Of a stretch of DNA of 64,000 nucleotides, positions 9,610 to 18,291 are shown one piece after another. Positions within the stretch are counted from its first letter, which is position 1. Each line of letters begins with the position of its first letter. A program made the translations under genes and the position numbers. The stretch is from Streptomyces sp. NBC_00249 (GTDB lineage Bacteria > Actinomycetota > Actinomycetes > Streptomycetales > Streptomycetaceae): positions 124,001 through 188,000 of the forward strand of contig NZ_JAPEMV010000011.1 of NCBI RefSeq assembly GCF_026342355.1, written 5' to 3'. The notes beneath the pieces are model-generated. The model worked only from the letters and a program-made list of their open reading frames with translations, did no database searches and was not told the origin of the DNA.

Positions 9610-9673
9610 CTAGCATCGCTAGACAACAGAGCGGCAGTAGTACTAGCGTTGCCTCATCACCTAGCAGCGCTAG
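9610..9673. promoter_or_regulatory. Paired TetR-type operator palindromes
   Basis: CTAGCATCGCTAG (9610-9622) and CTAGCAGCGCTAG (9661-9673) are near-identical 13-bp palindromes, with a half-site CTAGCG at 9643. One lies just upstream of each divergent start codon, the expected placement for a TetR repressor controlling both directions. Confidence 0.7.
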
Positions 9674-9690
9674 ATACCGAGAGGGTCATC

Positions 9691-10137
9691 ATGTTCAACG
9701 CACTCGAGGTCGTCACCACCGTGGTCGTCGGCGTGATGGTGGGGGTGGAGTTCGCCGTCGCCTTCGTCATGAGCCGGATCCTCAACGCACTCCCCGACGA
9801 CAGCCGCCAACTCGGCCACGCCCACGGGGGCCGGATGCTCGGCGCCGTGATGCCGGTCTGGTACATCGGCTCGCTCGTCCTCGTCGTGGTCTGGGCCATC
9901 GCCGGATGGCACCACCACGGCACCGGCCTCGTCGTCACCGCCGGCGCGCTGCTGATGCTCAGCGTGGTCATGTCGATCCTGCTGCTCGTCCCGATCAACA
10001 ACCTGAACAAGACGTGGACCCCCGAGAACCGGCCCGCCGACTGGAAGCAGCAGCTGCACCGCTGGGAACGCTTCCACTACGTCCGCGTCGCCGTCATCAT
10101 CGCCGCCTTCACCCTGCTCGTCGCCGCCCTCGTCTGA
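9691..10137 (+). CDS. DUF1772-type membrane protein (148 aa)
   Basis: Four predicted membrane helices span the protein. The conserved polar pieces match the DUF1772 (anthrone oxygenase-like) family: a short loop after helix 1 with N and R, and the NNLNKTWTPENRPADWKQ region with W and R. The ATG follows GAGAGGG. It is the first gene under the paired operators and is probably co-transcribed with the next small membrane protein. A true oxygenase role is not established for most bacterial members. Confidence 0.75.
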   Translation: MFNALEVVTTVVVGVMVGVEFAVAFVMSRILNALPDDSRQLGHAHGGRMLGAVMPVWYIGSLVLVVVWAIAGWHHHGTGLVVTAGALLMLSVVMSILLLVPINNLNKTWTPENRPADWKQQLHRWERFHYVRVAVIIAAFTLLVAALV

Positions 10138-10178
10138 CCCCGCGGGCCGGCCCCACGCGACTCGGCAAGCTCCACGAA

Positions 10179-10210
10179 GCTCACTCACCAGGCTCACTCA
10201 CCAGGCTCAC
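10179..10210 (+). repeat. Tandem repeat of 13 bp (2.5 copies)
   Basis: GCTCACTCACCAG is repeated directly in the leader between the DUF1772 gene and the DUF4267-like gene. No clear function; it may be a slippage product. Confidence 0.7.
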
Positions 10211-10233
10211 GAAGACTCGCAGGGAGAAGAACC

Positions 10234-10665
10234 ATGTCGCTGAAGAAGATCAACACCGTCCTGGCCGCCACCTTCATCCTCTTCATCCTCTGGTTCGGGA
10301 CGACGTACATCCTGAGCCCGGAGACGACGGCGCCGGGCTACGGCCTGCCGAGCTGGCCGTCCGGCGACGGCGACGGCTTCCTGATCATCAAGGGAATCCG
10401 CGACGTCGTCCTGGCCCTGGTCCTGGGCATCCTGCTGGTGACGGGCCACCGCCGGGCGCTGGGGTGGGTGCTACTGGTGGAGGCCCTCGCCGCGTACGGC
10501 GACATGACCAACGTGCTGGCACACCACGGCTCCGTGGCCACCGCGCTCGGCGTCCACGGCCTGACCGCGACGCTGATGGTGGTCAACGGCCTGCTGATCA
10601 TGCGAGAGACCCGCAACGTCGCGGCCGCGACCGCTCCGGCCACGCCCGCCCCGCAGCCCGCCTGA
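10234..10665 (+). CDS. DUF4267-like small membrane protein (143 aa)
   Basis: Four hydrophobic segments are visible (about 8-28, 48-70, 75-95, 100-120). The motif KGIRDVVLALVLGILLVTGHRRALG matches the DUF4267 family often seen beside TetR regulators. An AGGGAGAAG ribosome site precedes the ATG. It lies 96 bp downstream of the DUF1772 gene and is probably part of the same TetR-controlled unit. Biochemical role unknown. Confidence 0.75.
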   Translation: MSLKKINTVLAATFILFILWFGTTYILSPETTAPGYGLPSWPSGDGDGFLIIKGIRDVVLALVLGILLVTGHRRALGWVLLVEALAAYGDMTNVLAHHGSVATALGVHGLTATLMVVNGLLIMRETRNVAAATAPATPAPQPA

Positions 10666-10830
10666 CGCCACCTCCGGCCGCGGCCGAAGACGGCTGCCAG
10701 CGGCTGCGCGCATTCGGCCTGATCCGCTTCGCCCGCCCCGTGCTTCGTAGCCGGGGCCCGCGTCGCATTCAGGGCACGCGATCTCGGTGCAACTGCCGGG
10801 GGTTCTGCGGCCGTTGCTAGGCTGACGGCC

Positions 10831-12081
10831 ATGATCAAAGGCGGCCTGGCAGGCCGAATAGGCAGCATGGCGGGGGACAGCAGGCCGGAGCGCGTGCTGA
10901 TCGCCGCCAGTTTCGTCAACCGGGTCGGCAACGGTCTGTTCAACGCGGCGTCGGCGCTCTATTTCACCTTGGTCGTGGGCCTGCCCGCGGTGCAGGTCGG
11001 CGCCGCGCTCACCATCGCCGGATTGATCGGCTTGTGCGCGGGGATACCCGGAGGGCATCTCGCCGACCGGCGCGGGGCGCGCACGGTCATAATGCTGGCC
11101 CTCGCGGTCCAGGCGATGTCGATGGCGGCTCTCGTCCTCGTCGAGAGCTGGGCCGCGCTCACGGTCATCGCGACGGTCGACCAGATCGCCGCGGCGGTTG
11201 GTGGGGCGGCCTGGGGCGCTCTGGTGGTCCGGGTCGGGGGTGATCGCCCGGCCCTGTTCCGGGCGAAGCTGCGCACCTTCGTCAACCTGGGCGTCATTCT
11301 CGGAACGGTGGGTGCCGGGCTGGCGCTGGCCGCGGACACCCGTGGCGCCTATGTCACGCTGATCCTCGGCAACGCGGCGAGCTTCGCCCTGTGCGCGGTG
11401 CTTCTGCTCCTGCTGCCCCGCTATCCGGTGCTGGCGGCACCGCCGCAGCAGCGTCGCTGGCTCGCTTTCACGGACCGCCCGTTCCTGACGTTCACCGCCC
11501 TCTACGGGGCCATGGGACTGCAGTACCCGGTGGTCTCCCTGCTCCTGCCGATCTGGATCTCCGAACACACCGAAGCGCCGCGCTGGACGGTGGCCGCACT
11601 GTTCGCCGTCAATGCCGCCTTCTGCGTACTGATGCAGACCAGGATCGGCTCCCGTATCGAAACCCCGCACGAGGGCGGCAGCGCGTTTCGCACCGCGGGG
11701 CTGCTCTTCCTCGTCAGCTGCCCGATGATGGCGCTGGCGGCGTACACCCCGGTCTGGGCGGCAGCGGGACTGGTTCTGGCGGCGATCTTCGTCCATAGCC
11801 TGGGAGAGGTCTGGGAGTCCTCGGGGGGCTTCGCCCTGGGCTTCGGTCTTGCCCCCGACCATGCCCAGGGCCAGTACCAAGGTCTCCTCGGCCTCGGCTT
11901 CAGCGCGGGCCAGGCCCTTGCCCCCGCGATCCTCACCACGGTGGTGCTCGGCCTCGGCACGGCGGGCTGGCTGCTGCTGGGGTTGTTCTTCGCGGCGGTG
12001 GGTGCTGCCGGCCCCTCTCTTGCCCGCTGGGGCATGCGGACCCGGCCGCAGCCGGGCGTTGCTGCGGAAGTGACGGGATGA
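10831..12081 (+). CDS. MFS transporter (416 aa)
   Basis: About twelve hydrophobic helices are present, with the MFS signature GGHLADRRGAR in the loop after helix 2 (about residues 75-85). The length is typical for a drug/metabolite exporter of the DHA1 type. The ATG at 10831 is used; an internal ATG 12 codons later would also fit. It stands alone on the plus strand, followed by gene relics. The substrate cannot be inferred. Confidence 0.85.
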   Translation: MIKGGLAGRIGSMAGDSRPERVLIAASFVNRVGNGLFNAASALYFTLVVGLPAVQVGAALTIAGLIGLCAGIPGGHLADRRGARTVIMLALAVQAMSMAALVLVESWAALTVIATVDQIAAAVGGAAWGALVVRVGGDRPALFRAKLRTFVNLGVILGTVGAGLALAADTRGAYVTLILGNAASFALCAVLLLLLPRYPVLAAPPQQRRWLAFTDRPFLTFTALYGAMGLQYPVVSLLLPIWISEHTEAPRWTVAALFAVNAAFCVLMQTRIGSRIETPHEGGSAFRTAGLLFLVSCPMMALAAYTPVWAAAGLVLAAIFVHSLGEVWESSGGFALGFGLAPDHAQGQYQGLLGLGFSAGQALAPAILTTVVLGLGTAGWLLLGLFFAAVGAAGPSLARWGMRTRPQPGVAAEVTG

Positions 12082-12095
12082 CCACGGAGTAGGTG

Positions 12096-12238
12096 TCAGC
12101 AATCTTCCGCCTCGCGTGGAAAGCGGGCGTGCGTGTGCATCGCGCCGCCGAGGTGGAGCAGTCCCCTCGCGAGTCCCGCCAGGACGACCGGCACCGCCAG
12201 ACGGGGGAGTAGGTCGGCGGCCAAGGGCAGGGCGGCGC
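12096..12238 (-). pseudogene. C-terminal relic of a membrane protein
   Basis: In the minus direction a hydrophobic, protein-like stretch (LPLAADLLPRLAVPVVLAGL, then LLHLGGAMHTHARFP) ends at a stop at 12096. Its N-terminal part is missing: coherent sequence breaks off near 12238, where an aminotransferase tail begins on the opposite strand. Confidence 0.4.
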
Positions 12239-12239
12239 C

Positions 12240-12344
12240 GGTGCGATCCTCAGTCTGCCGTTCCACGAGCGCCTCACCGAGACGGACGTCGACGTCGTGG
12301 TGACCTCGCTCGAACAGGCCCTCAAGCCCGTCGGAGGATCGTGA
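12240..12344 (+). pseudogene. C-terminal relic of a DegT/DnrJ/EryC1-type aminotransferase
   Basis: The frame ending at TGA 12342-12344 reads ILSLPFHERLTETDVDVVV followed by a short helix, the usual C-terminus of PLP-dependent DegT/StrS sugar aminotransferases (SLPxxxxLTxxxVDxVV). The upstream 90% of the gene is absent. Its stop overlaps the next start (TGATG), so the ancestor was translationally coupled to the phosphatase relic. Confidence 0.6.
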
Positions 12345-12700
12345 TGCGCAAGCTACTGACCGTGTGCCAGGGGAACTACTACCGAAGCCCGTTCGCTCGG
12401 GGGGCGGGGCGGGGCGGGGCGGGGCGGCAGTGACGGTCCGCCGGGCTGATCGGCAAATGGCAGGACCAGCCCGCCGACCCGTCCATGATCAACGCAGCCC
12501 GGCGGCTCGGGCTCGACCTCACCCACCACCGCGGACAGCAGATCACTCTGGCAGACCTGGACTGGACGACCTCCTGGCCATGGACGCCGCTGTCCTCACC
12601 ACGCTCCGCGCGATCGACGGCGGGCACAACACCCACAAGCTCCGCCTCTACCTTCCCGGCCGCGACGTTCCCGACCGGGACGACGCCGCCCCTAACGCGC
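12344..12700 (+). pseudogene. Low-molecular-weight protein-tyrosine phosphatase relic, multiply frameshifted
   Basis: The start MRKLLTVCQGNYYRSPFA carries the LMW-PTP catalytic loop CxGNxxRSP. The frame then breaks in a GGGGC x5 repeat. The protein resumes as GLIGKWQDQPADPSMINAAR and LGLDLTHHRGQQITLADLD, then shifts again to DDLLAMDAAVLTTL and KLRLYLPGRDVPD, which contains the family's late D-D motif. At least two frameshifts make it inactive unless they are assembly errors. Confidence 0.7.
12401..12425 (+). repeat. GGGGC pentanucleotide repeat (5 copies)
   Basis: Five perfect tandem copies of GGGGC lie inside the phosphatase coding sequence. Copy-number change by one unit (5 nt) shifts the frame, so this is the likely cause of the first frameshift. 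Confidence 0.8.
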
Positions 12701-12706
12701 GGCTGA

Positions 12707-13879
12707 TCAGCCGGATGCGGCGGACAGCAGCACGTCCACGAGCCTGTCCGCCGCATCCGGCCGCCCATGAGCCCGGGCCCGCTGCGCCATCGCCGCCCGT
12801 CGGGCGGGGTCAGCCAGGAGCGGGCCGACCGCGCTCTGCAGAGCCGGGCCGGTGACCTCGCCGAGCAGGGCCAGAGCCGCCCCCGCGTCGGCCAGGTGCC
12901 GGGCGTTGTGAGCCTGCTCGTTCCCGGCGGACGTGGCGAGGGGGACGAACACCGCGGGCTTGCCGAGCGCGGTCAGCTCCGCCAGCGTGCCCGCACCGCT
13001 CCGGGACACCACGACATCGGCCAGCGCCAGCACGTCCGGCAGCTCCGCCCCGACGAACCCGGTCACGTGGTACCGGCCGGCGAGGACCGGGTCCAGCCCG
13101 GCAGCGGCCGCCCGGAGCTCGTCCACGTTCGCCGGACCGCACTGGTGGATCACGTTCGCGTGACCGAGCAGCCAGGGCAGCACTTCACGGACAACACCGT
13201 TGATCTGCTGGGCACCCTGCGCCCCGCCGGTGACGTAGACAGTCGGCAGCCGCCGGTCGAACCCGTACAGGGCCAGCGCCTCGACCGCCTTGTCCGGGTG
13301 GCCGCCCAGTACTTCCGGCCGTACCGGGTTCCCGGTGACGACCGCACGCTCACGCACCTCGGCGGGCAGCAGCGACAGCGAGGACTCCGAGGACACCGCG
13401 ATCCGCGTCGCCGAACTCGCCAGCTTCCGGTTGGCCAGACCCAGACGGACCGTCTGCTCGTGCAGGACCAGCGGACGCCGGCACAGCCGCGCGGCCAGCC
13501 CGGCCGGAACCGCGACGTACCCGCCCGTCGCCAGGACGACATCAGGCTGGAACTCGGCCACGATCGCCCGCGCCTGCGCCACACCGAGCGGCACCCGCGC
13601 CATGTCCTTCACGTTCGCGGCGGACAGCATCTTGAGCGGATTCGACGAGCGGCGGATCTTGCCCGTGGCCACTGTCTTGAACGCGATCCCCTCAGCCGGA
13701 GCGACACGTGCCTCAAGACCGTCTGCCGTGCCGATCCACAGCACGTCCAGCGTGCCACCGGCAGCCGCGAGACGGCCCTGCAGCGTACGGACTGCCGTCA
13801 ACGCCGGATAGGTGTGACCGCCAGTCCCTCCGCCCGTCACGAGCAGCCGGAAGGAACGCGGGAGCGAAGAAGTATCCAC
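12707..13879 (-). CDS. MurG-like UDP-GlcNAc glycosyltransferase (GT28 family, 390 aa)
   Basis: N-terminal lipid-side motif LLVTGGGTGGHTYPAL and C-terminal UDP-GlcNAc motifs (VTGGAQGAQQIN; SRSGAGTLAELTALGKPAV; NEQAHNA) match MurG, which adds GlcNAc to lipid I on the inner membrane face. I chose the GTG at 13879 (VDTSSLPRSFRLL), which gives close to the usual MurG length; the frame stays open 44 codons upstream without better support. It is not in a division/cell-wall cluster; beside it are an aminotransferase tail and a phosphatase relic. It is therefore likely a second MurG, perhaps for a specialised glycoside or wall variant, rather than the housekeeping enzyme. Confidence 0.8.
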   Translation of the reverse strand: MDTSSLPRSFRLLVTGGGTGGHTYPALTAVRTLQGRLAAAGGTLDVLWIGTADGLEARVAPAEGIAFKTVATGKIRRSSNPLKMLSAANVKDMARVPLGVAQARAIVAEFQPDVVLATGGYVAVPAGLAARLCRRPLVLHEQTVRLGLANRKLASSATRIAVSSESSLSLLPAEVRERAVVTGNPVRPEVLGGHPDKAVEALALYGFDRRLPTVYVTGGAQGAQQINGVVREVLPWLLGHANVIHQCGPANVDELRAAAAGLDPVLAGRYHVTGFVGAELPDVLALADVVVSRSGAGTLAELTALGKPAVFVPLATSAGNEQAHNARHLADAGAALALLGEVTGPALQSAVGPLLADPARRAAMAQRARAHGRPDAADRLVDVLLSAASG

Positions 13880-14106
13880 CTGAGCAACCCTACTGTTCGA
13901 GAGGACGAAGACGACGGGCGGGATTCGCTGAAGGCCTGCCAGCGTGTTGCTTACCGCGACGCGGCGGGCGACCGGCTGTGTGAGGAGTCCGGTCTCGACG
14001 GTCCCGTTCATGTGATCGCCGCGTCGTTCTCGGGCGGAGCGGCGGCCCTCTATGTCGGCGGTGCCTGTCTACGCAGCTCGTAGTCGAGGTCGGGTTGCCG
14101 CGGCCG

Positions 14107-15759
14107 TCAGTTGGTGAAGTTGGTGAAGCTTGCGGTGGCGGAGGCGGCGTCGACGCCGCCTGCGGCTTCGGCCCAGTCGTTCCAGGTGCCGGTGTTGTAG
14201 TTGCCGTCGCGTTCGATGAGGCGGTTGTTCCCGGTGGTCGCGAAGACGTGGTTGACACCGTTCGCAGCGGCGCTGGTGAGGCGCTTCAGGTTGTCGCCGC
14301 CCATGTTGCTCCAGCCGTTCCAGACGCCACCTCGGTCGAAGTCGCCGTCGGTGTTGCAGTACTGGCCGGCGAGGCTGATCGCACCGAGGTGGACGGTGTT
14401 CCCGCTTGCGGAGGCGGTGACGTCGAGTGCTTTGAACCCGCCGGTGGGGCCGGCGATGCTCCAGCTGCCCCAGGCGCCGGCGGCGTAGTCGGCGTCGAGT
14501 CCGAGGACCTGGCCTGTCGCGTCGGTGGCGAAGATGTGGTTGACCTGATCAGCGGTCGTGGCGCTGGTGACGTGCTTGAGGTTGGTGCCGCCCTGATCGC
14601 TCCAGCCGTTCCACTTGCCGGCCGTGTAGTCGCCGTCGGTGTTGTAGAGGTGTCCGTCGGAGCCGATGGCCACGAGGTGGACGGTGTTGCCGTAGGAGGA
14701 CGCGGCCAGTGCGGTGAAGGTGGTGGAGTTGTTGATGGCGGGTGCGAACCAGCCTGACCACTTGCCGGCCGTGTAGTCGCCGTCGTTCTCGTAGATCTTG
14801 TTGTCGCTGCCGATCGCGAAGACCCGGTTCACCGATCCCGTGCCGGTACTGGTGACCTCCTTCAGCTGCGAGGCCCCCTGGTTGCTCCAGCCGCTCCACT
14901 TGCCCGCCGCGAAGTCACCCTCGTTGTTGAACAGATCCCCGTTCGGCGCGATCCGCTGCACATGCGCCGTGTCCTTGAGGCGGGGCTGGTCCGGCCGGGC
15001 CGGGCCGCCGGTGAACCAGTGTGCCGAGTAGGCCGCGTCCAGGGGAGTGAAGAAGGCCTGGGCCAGTTGGGCGTATCCGGCGTCGTTGGGGTGCAGACCG
15101 TCGGACATCTGTGCGGGATGGGTGGAGTCCGCCCGGTCGGTCGGCGTCAGCGCAGGCGCGTCGACGAATCGGAAACGCTTTCCGGCGTGCTGCTCCACCT
15201 GTTCCAGCTGCTTCAGCCGCTGGTTGTACTGCGCTACGGGCTGGGAAAGGTCCTGGTAGTTCCATCCGGGGGTTGTCGGGATGAGACCTTCCATGACGAT
15301 GGTGACTCCGGGCCGGGCGGCGAAGATCTGGTCGACGAGGGCAGAGGCCTGGTCTGCGGCCTGCCCCGGGTCCGTACCCTGATTGAGATCGTTGATCCCG
15401 ATGTGGAGCAGTACGACATCGGGCTGTGCGGCCGCGAGCCATCGGTTCGCGCCGGCACGTATGCGCGCGATGGTGTAGCCCGCGTGTCCTTCGTGCGCGG
15501 AGTCCGGCATCGGTCCGTGCTCCAGGGACCCGACGAAGTCGAGCTGGTAGCGGGACTGCTTGGCGGCGAGTCCGTGCAGCGGCAGGCGGTAGCCCGATTC
15601 GTTGGAGCTGCCCTGGCCGTAGGTGATCGAATCACCGAGGGGCATGACGCGGACCACGGGTGTCGACGGTGCGGCGGACGCGGGGACCGCCCACAGGACC
15701 GGGGCAGTGGCCGCCACGAGGAGGGCAGTGGCGCTGGTCAGGATGCCGAGGCGGTGCAC
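14107..15759 (-). CDS. Secreted SGNH/GDSL hydrolase with C-terminal propeller-like lectin repeats (550 aa)
   Basis: The signal peptide runs to about residue 30 (ASAAPS). Residues 35-255 are an SGNH hydrolase: GDSITYG with Ser44, the GINDLNQG block (Gly/Asn oxyanion), and SDGLHPND with the catalytic Asp/His. Residues about 270-535 contain repeats of the type NxDGDYTAGKWxGW...L, about 45-50 residues each, like tectonin/PLL beta-propeller lectins. The substrate is probably an acetylated wall or plant polysaccharide ester. Two neighbouring genes carry a closely related repeat domain on other catalytic domains. The ATG follows AAGGAG. Confidence 0.85.
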   Translation of the reverse strand: MHRLGILTSATALLVAATAPVLWAVPASAAPSTPVVRVMPLGDSITYGQGSSNESGYRLPLHGLAAKQSRYQLDFVGSLEHGPMPDSAHEGHAGYTIARIRAGANRWLAAAQPDVVLLHIGINDLNQGTDPGQAADQASALVDQIFAARPGVTIVMEGLIPTTPGWNYQDLSQPVAQYNQRLKQLEQVEQHAGKRFRFVDAPALTPTDRADSTHPAQMSDGLHPNDAGYAQLAQAFFTPLDAAYSAHWFTGGPARPDQPRLKDTAHVQRIAPNGDLFNNEGDFAAGKWSGWSNQGASQLKEVTSTGTGSVNRVFAIGSDNKIYENDGDYTAGKWSGWFAPAINNSTTFTALAASSYGNTVHLVAIGSDGHLYNTDGDYTAGKWNGWSDQGGTNLKHVTSATTADQVNHIFATDATGQVLGLDADYAAGAWGSWSIAGPTGGFKALDVTASASGNTVHLGAISLAGQYCNTDGDFDRGGVWNGWSNMGGDNLKRLTSAAANGVNHVFATTGNNRLIERDGNYNTGTWNDWAEAAGGVDAASATASFTNFTN

Positions 15760-15867
15760 GAGTTCTCCTTTGTGAAAGCCGTCCTGCCCGGCACGTGGTC
15801 GTGCCGGGCGGACGGGACGGGACGGGTCGCGGGACCGGTGGTCAGTGACGCCATCGCCGCTGACGTG

Positions 15868-15907
15868 CCCGGGCCGCGTACCTCCCTGAGGAGGTACGCG
15901 GCCCGGG
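15868..15907. terminator. Perfect 18-bp hairpin terminator
   Basis: CCCGGGCCGCGTACCTCC and its exact complement flank a CTGA loop, immediately downstream of the minus-strand CHAP gene stop and upstream of the SGNH gene. It is a strong rho-independent-type stem. Confidence 0.8.
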
Positions 15908-15915
15908 CAGGGGGG

Positions 15916-16794
15916 TCAGGCGCCGGGGGTGGCGCTGATGTGCTTGAAGCCGGCGGCGTCGCCGACGAGGGAGAAGGGGCTCCAGGTCCCGGCGGCGTAG
16001 TCGCCGTTCGCGTTGTAGACCCGGTCGTCCGCGCCGATGGCGTACAGGTGCACGGCCTTGCCCGCGGGGGTGACCGCGAGCTGCTTGAACCCGGCCGTTC
16101 CGCTGATCACGCTGAACCCGCTCCACGTGCCGGCGGAGTAGTTGCCGTTGTTGTTGTAGACCCGGTCGTCCGAACCGATCGCGTACAGCCGGACCGTGCC
16201 CTCACTCGTCGTCGTCGCGGCGACCTGCTTGAACCCGGCCGTTCCGCTGATCACGTTGTAGCCGCTCCACGTGCCGGTGGAGTAGTTGCCGTTGTTGTTG
16301 TAGACCCGGTCGTCCGCGCCGATGGCGTACAGCCGGACGGTGCTGCCGGTCACGGTGGCGGTGATCTTCTTGAATCCCGCGGTGCCGTCCACCAGCTGGA
16401 AGCCGCTCCAGTTGCTCTGCCCGTAGTCCCCGTCGTTGCTGTACACGCGGCCGTCGGCGCCGAGGGCGAAGAGGCGGACCGTGTTGCCGGTCGCCACGAC
16501 CGAGATCTGCTGGAAGCCCTGCGTACCGTCGACGAGCTGGAAACCGCTCCAGCCACCGGTCTTGAAGTTTCCGCGGTCCTCGTAGATACGGTCGTCCGCG
16601 CCGATCGCGTACACGTGCACCTCGTCGCCCACCCGGATCGAGGTGGTCTGCTTGAAGCCCTGCGTGCCGTCGACCGTGTTGTACCCGTCCCACGTACCCG
16701 CCGAGTAGTTCGCGTTGTTGCCGTACACCCGGGTGTCCGAACCGACCCCGTACAGGTGGACCGTCGGGGAGACCGCAGGAGTCGCCGGGGCCTC
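15916..16794 (-). repeat. 879-bp inverted repeat, copy A
   Basis: This stretch (linker plus lectin domain of the CHAP protein) is matched, in opposite orientation, by 18679-19557 at the same length and with near-identical DNA over long runs, including synonymous positions. The differences are clustered in the middle third. Confidence 0.85.
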
Positions 16795-17394
16795 GGGGGT
16801 GCCCTCTTCTCCGCTGTTGAGCGGGGAGATGTAGGCGGTGATGACCTGGCCGAACGGGGACTGGCCCACGCGCCAGTTGGTGGTCGTGTTCGTCCGGACC
16901 GAGTTGCTCTCGTTGCCGCCCGTGATGGTGACGCTGTCGCCGGAGATGGCGGTGACGATGGCGACGTGGTCGTTGGTGAAGGTGCCGTCGTTCATGTTGT
17001 AGACGACCGCGTCGCCGACGTGCGGGGTGTTCGAACGGGTGCCGTACTTGTTCCCGTAGTCGAGGAAGCTGTTGGCCATGTCGGTCAGCGTGCCCCGGCC
17101 GGCCACCCCGGCCTGGGCCCACGCCCAGCCGGCGAAGTCTGCGCACCAGGCGTGGGTGCGCTGGCCGTTGCTGCAGCTGCTGTGCTGGTTCGGGCCGCCG
17201 ACATATCCGCCGTGGGCACACGGCCCGTTCCCGGTCTCGCCCCTGGCCGCGGAGGCGATGCTCTCGCCGATCGTGGCGGCGCTGGCCGGGGCGGCTCCGA
17301 GGACACCCAGCGCGGCGACCGAGACCGCCGAGGTGAGCGCGAAGGAGACGGAGCGGCGCAGCGAGGGCGTAGAGATACGGGCGGACTTGGACAT
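15916..17394 (-). CDS. Secreted CHAP-domain wall hydrolase with propeller-like lectin domain (492 aa)
   Basis: A twin-basic N-terminus and Ala-rich signal peptide end near residue 40 (ASAATIG). The CHAP domain (about 45-190) has catalytic Cys84 in HAWCADFAGWAW and His143 in TNDHVAIVTA, so it is an amidase/endopeptidase acting on peptidoglycan cross-bridges or amide bonds. A short EAPATPAVSP linker leads to six or so repeats (IGADDRVYNANGDYAAGTW) predicted to fold as a lectin propeller. The last 292 residues are nearly identical to those of the Rpf-like protein encoded divergently at 18292. It was probably exported to cleave or remodel the wall. Confidence 0.9.
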   Translation of the reverse strand: MSKSARISTPSLRRSVSFALTSAVSVAALGVLGAAPASAATIGESIASAARGETGNGPCAHGGYVGGPNQHSSCSNGQRTHAWCADFAGWAWAQAGVAGRGTLTDMANSFLDYGNKYGTRSNTPHVGDAVVYNMNDGTFTNDHVAIVTAISGDSVTITGGNESNSVRTNTTTNWRVGQSPFGQVITAYISPLNSGEEGTPEAPATPAVSPTVHLYGVGSDTRVYGNNANYSAGTWDGYNTVDGTQGFKQTTSIRVGDEVHVYAIGADDRIYEDRGNFKTGGWSGFQLVDGTQGFQQISVVATGNTVRLFALGADGRVYSNDGDYGQSNWSGFQLVDGTAGFKKITATVTGSTVRLYAIGADDRVYNNNGNYSTGTWSGYNVISGTAGFKQVAATTTSEGTVRLYAIGSDDRVYNNNGNYSAGTWSGFSVISGTAGFKQLAVTPAGKAVHLYAIGADDRVYNANGDYAAGTWSPFSLVGDAAGFKHISATPGA

Positions 17395-18113
17395 GGCGGT
17401 TCCCCCACAGGATCAGTCAGCGGCGCTCGAACTTCTGTCCGGCGCTTCGAGATCAACTCTGTCCCGGGTCCCTGACCTGCGGAAGTGCAATCCGTTGGAC
17501 GCAAACGGCCTTGGCCCAAAGCGGCCCGGGCGGGCGGCCGGGACCTCCCGGAAGGGTCGCGGGAGGGGTCGCGGGAGGTCTCGGGTGGAGCGGCGTCAGA
17601 CGGCGTCCGAGGGCAGCCCGCCCTGCCGTGCCCGTCCGCACCACTGCCTCAGCCAGTACCTGCGCCCCCGCGCACACCGCCTCGAAGAGCGCGCACAGCG
17701 CGGTGAGGGTGCGGTGATCATCCGGGTGGGCGGGGGCGGGGACGGAGCCGTACGCACCTGGCCGCCGGGCCGGGTCTGTCAGTTCGCGTAGTGAACCGTG
17801 CTCTGGTCGTTGCGGACGCTGCTCGGACAGGCACTGCGCTGGCCCGCCCGTTGCTCTCGCGCCGCCCCGAGCTTGCCGGCTGGAGGCCGCTGAGGGCGGA
17901 AGTGCCGCTCATCGCCGCCACGTTCAAAACCGCCCGCTCGCCTCCGAGCGTCCGAGGCCTTTGCTGGACTGATTGGTCCAATGCCGCTTCGGGCCACCCG
18001 AATCCCCTTCCGTCCCATCTGACCAGTGCCGAAGGTAGTTCCCGTCGGCAGGGAGCAGCTCCCGGCGGGCCAGGACCGGACAGCGCCACCGCGGGACGCA
18101 GCCGGTTGAGGAC
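17395..18113. other. Long leader/intergenic region between divergent wall-hydrolase genes
   Basis: About 900 bp separate the CHAP (-) and Rpf-like (+) starts. I see no convincing protein in 17395-18113. A GGGTCGCGGGA near-repeat occurs around 17555-17580. Such long leaders before Rpf and CHAP genes in Streptomyces often contain c-di-AMP (ydaO) riboswitches, but I could not match its conserved core here. Confidence 0.4.
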
Positions 18114-18224
18114 ATGAATCCGTCGCTCGAACCGTCAGAAGAGGACGCCCCCGTGCTCCGCACCCGTATCGCCCAGGCCGCCGCGCAGGCCGGAGCCTCC
18201 ACGGACTCCATGGGCTGGTCGTAG
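18114..18224 (+). CDS. Possible 36-aa leader peptide or gene fragment
   Basis: ATG with GAGG 4 nt upstream, encoding an acidic start (EPSEEDA) and LRTRIAQAAAQAGASTDSMGW, 68 bp before the Rpf-like start. The amphipathic helix looks protein-like, but the length and lack of a known family make it equally plausible as a gene fragment. Confidence 0.25.
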   Translation: MNPSLEPSEEDAPVLRTRIAQAAAQAGASTDSMGWS

Positions 18225-18291
18225 GACCGCGACGCCCGCCCGTCAGCCCACCCTCCGTACACACGCCGAACCACCGAACCGAGGTATCTCC

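Noticed and set aside
14962..17475. A repetitive plus-strand open frame over the SGNH and CHAP genes
   Set aside because: Its repeats (VVVVDPVVRADGVQ type) are the complement of the lectin repeats; same for the minus frame over 17779-19728.
17395..18291. c-di-AMP (ydaO) riboswitch upstream of the Rpf-like or CHAP gene
   Set aside because: Expected from context, but I could not identify the conserved core by eye; a covariance-model search would decide.
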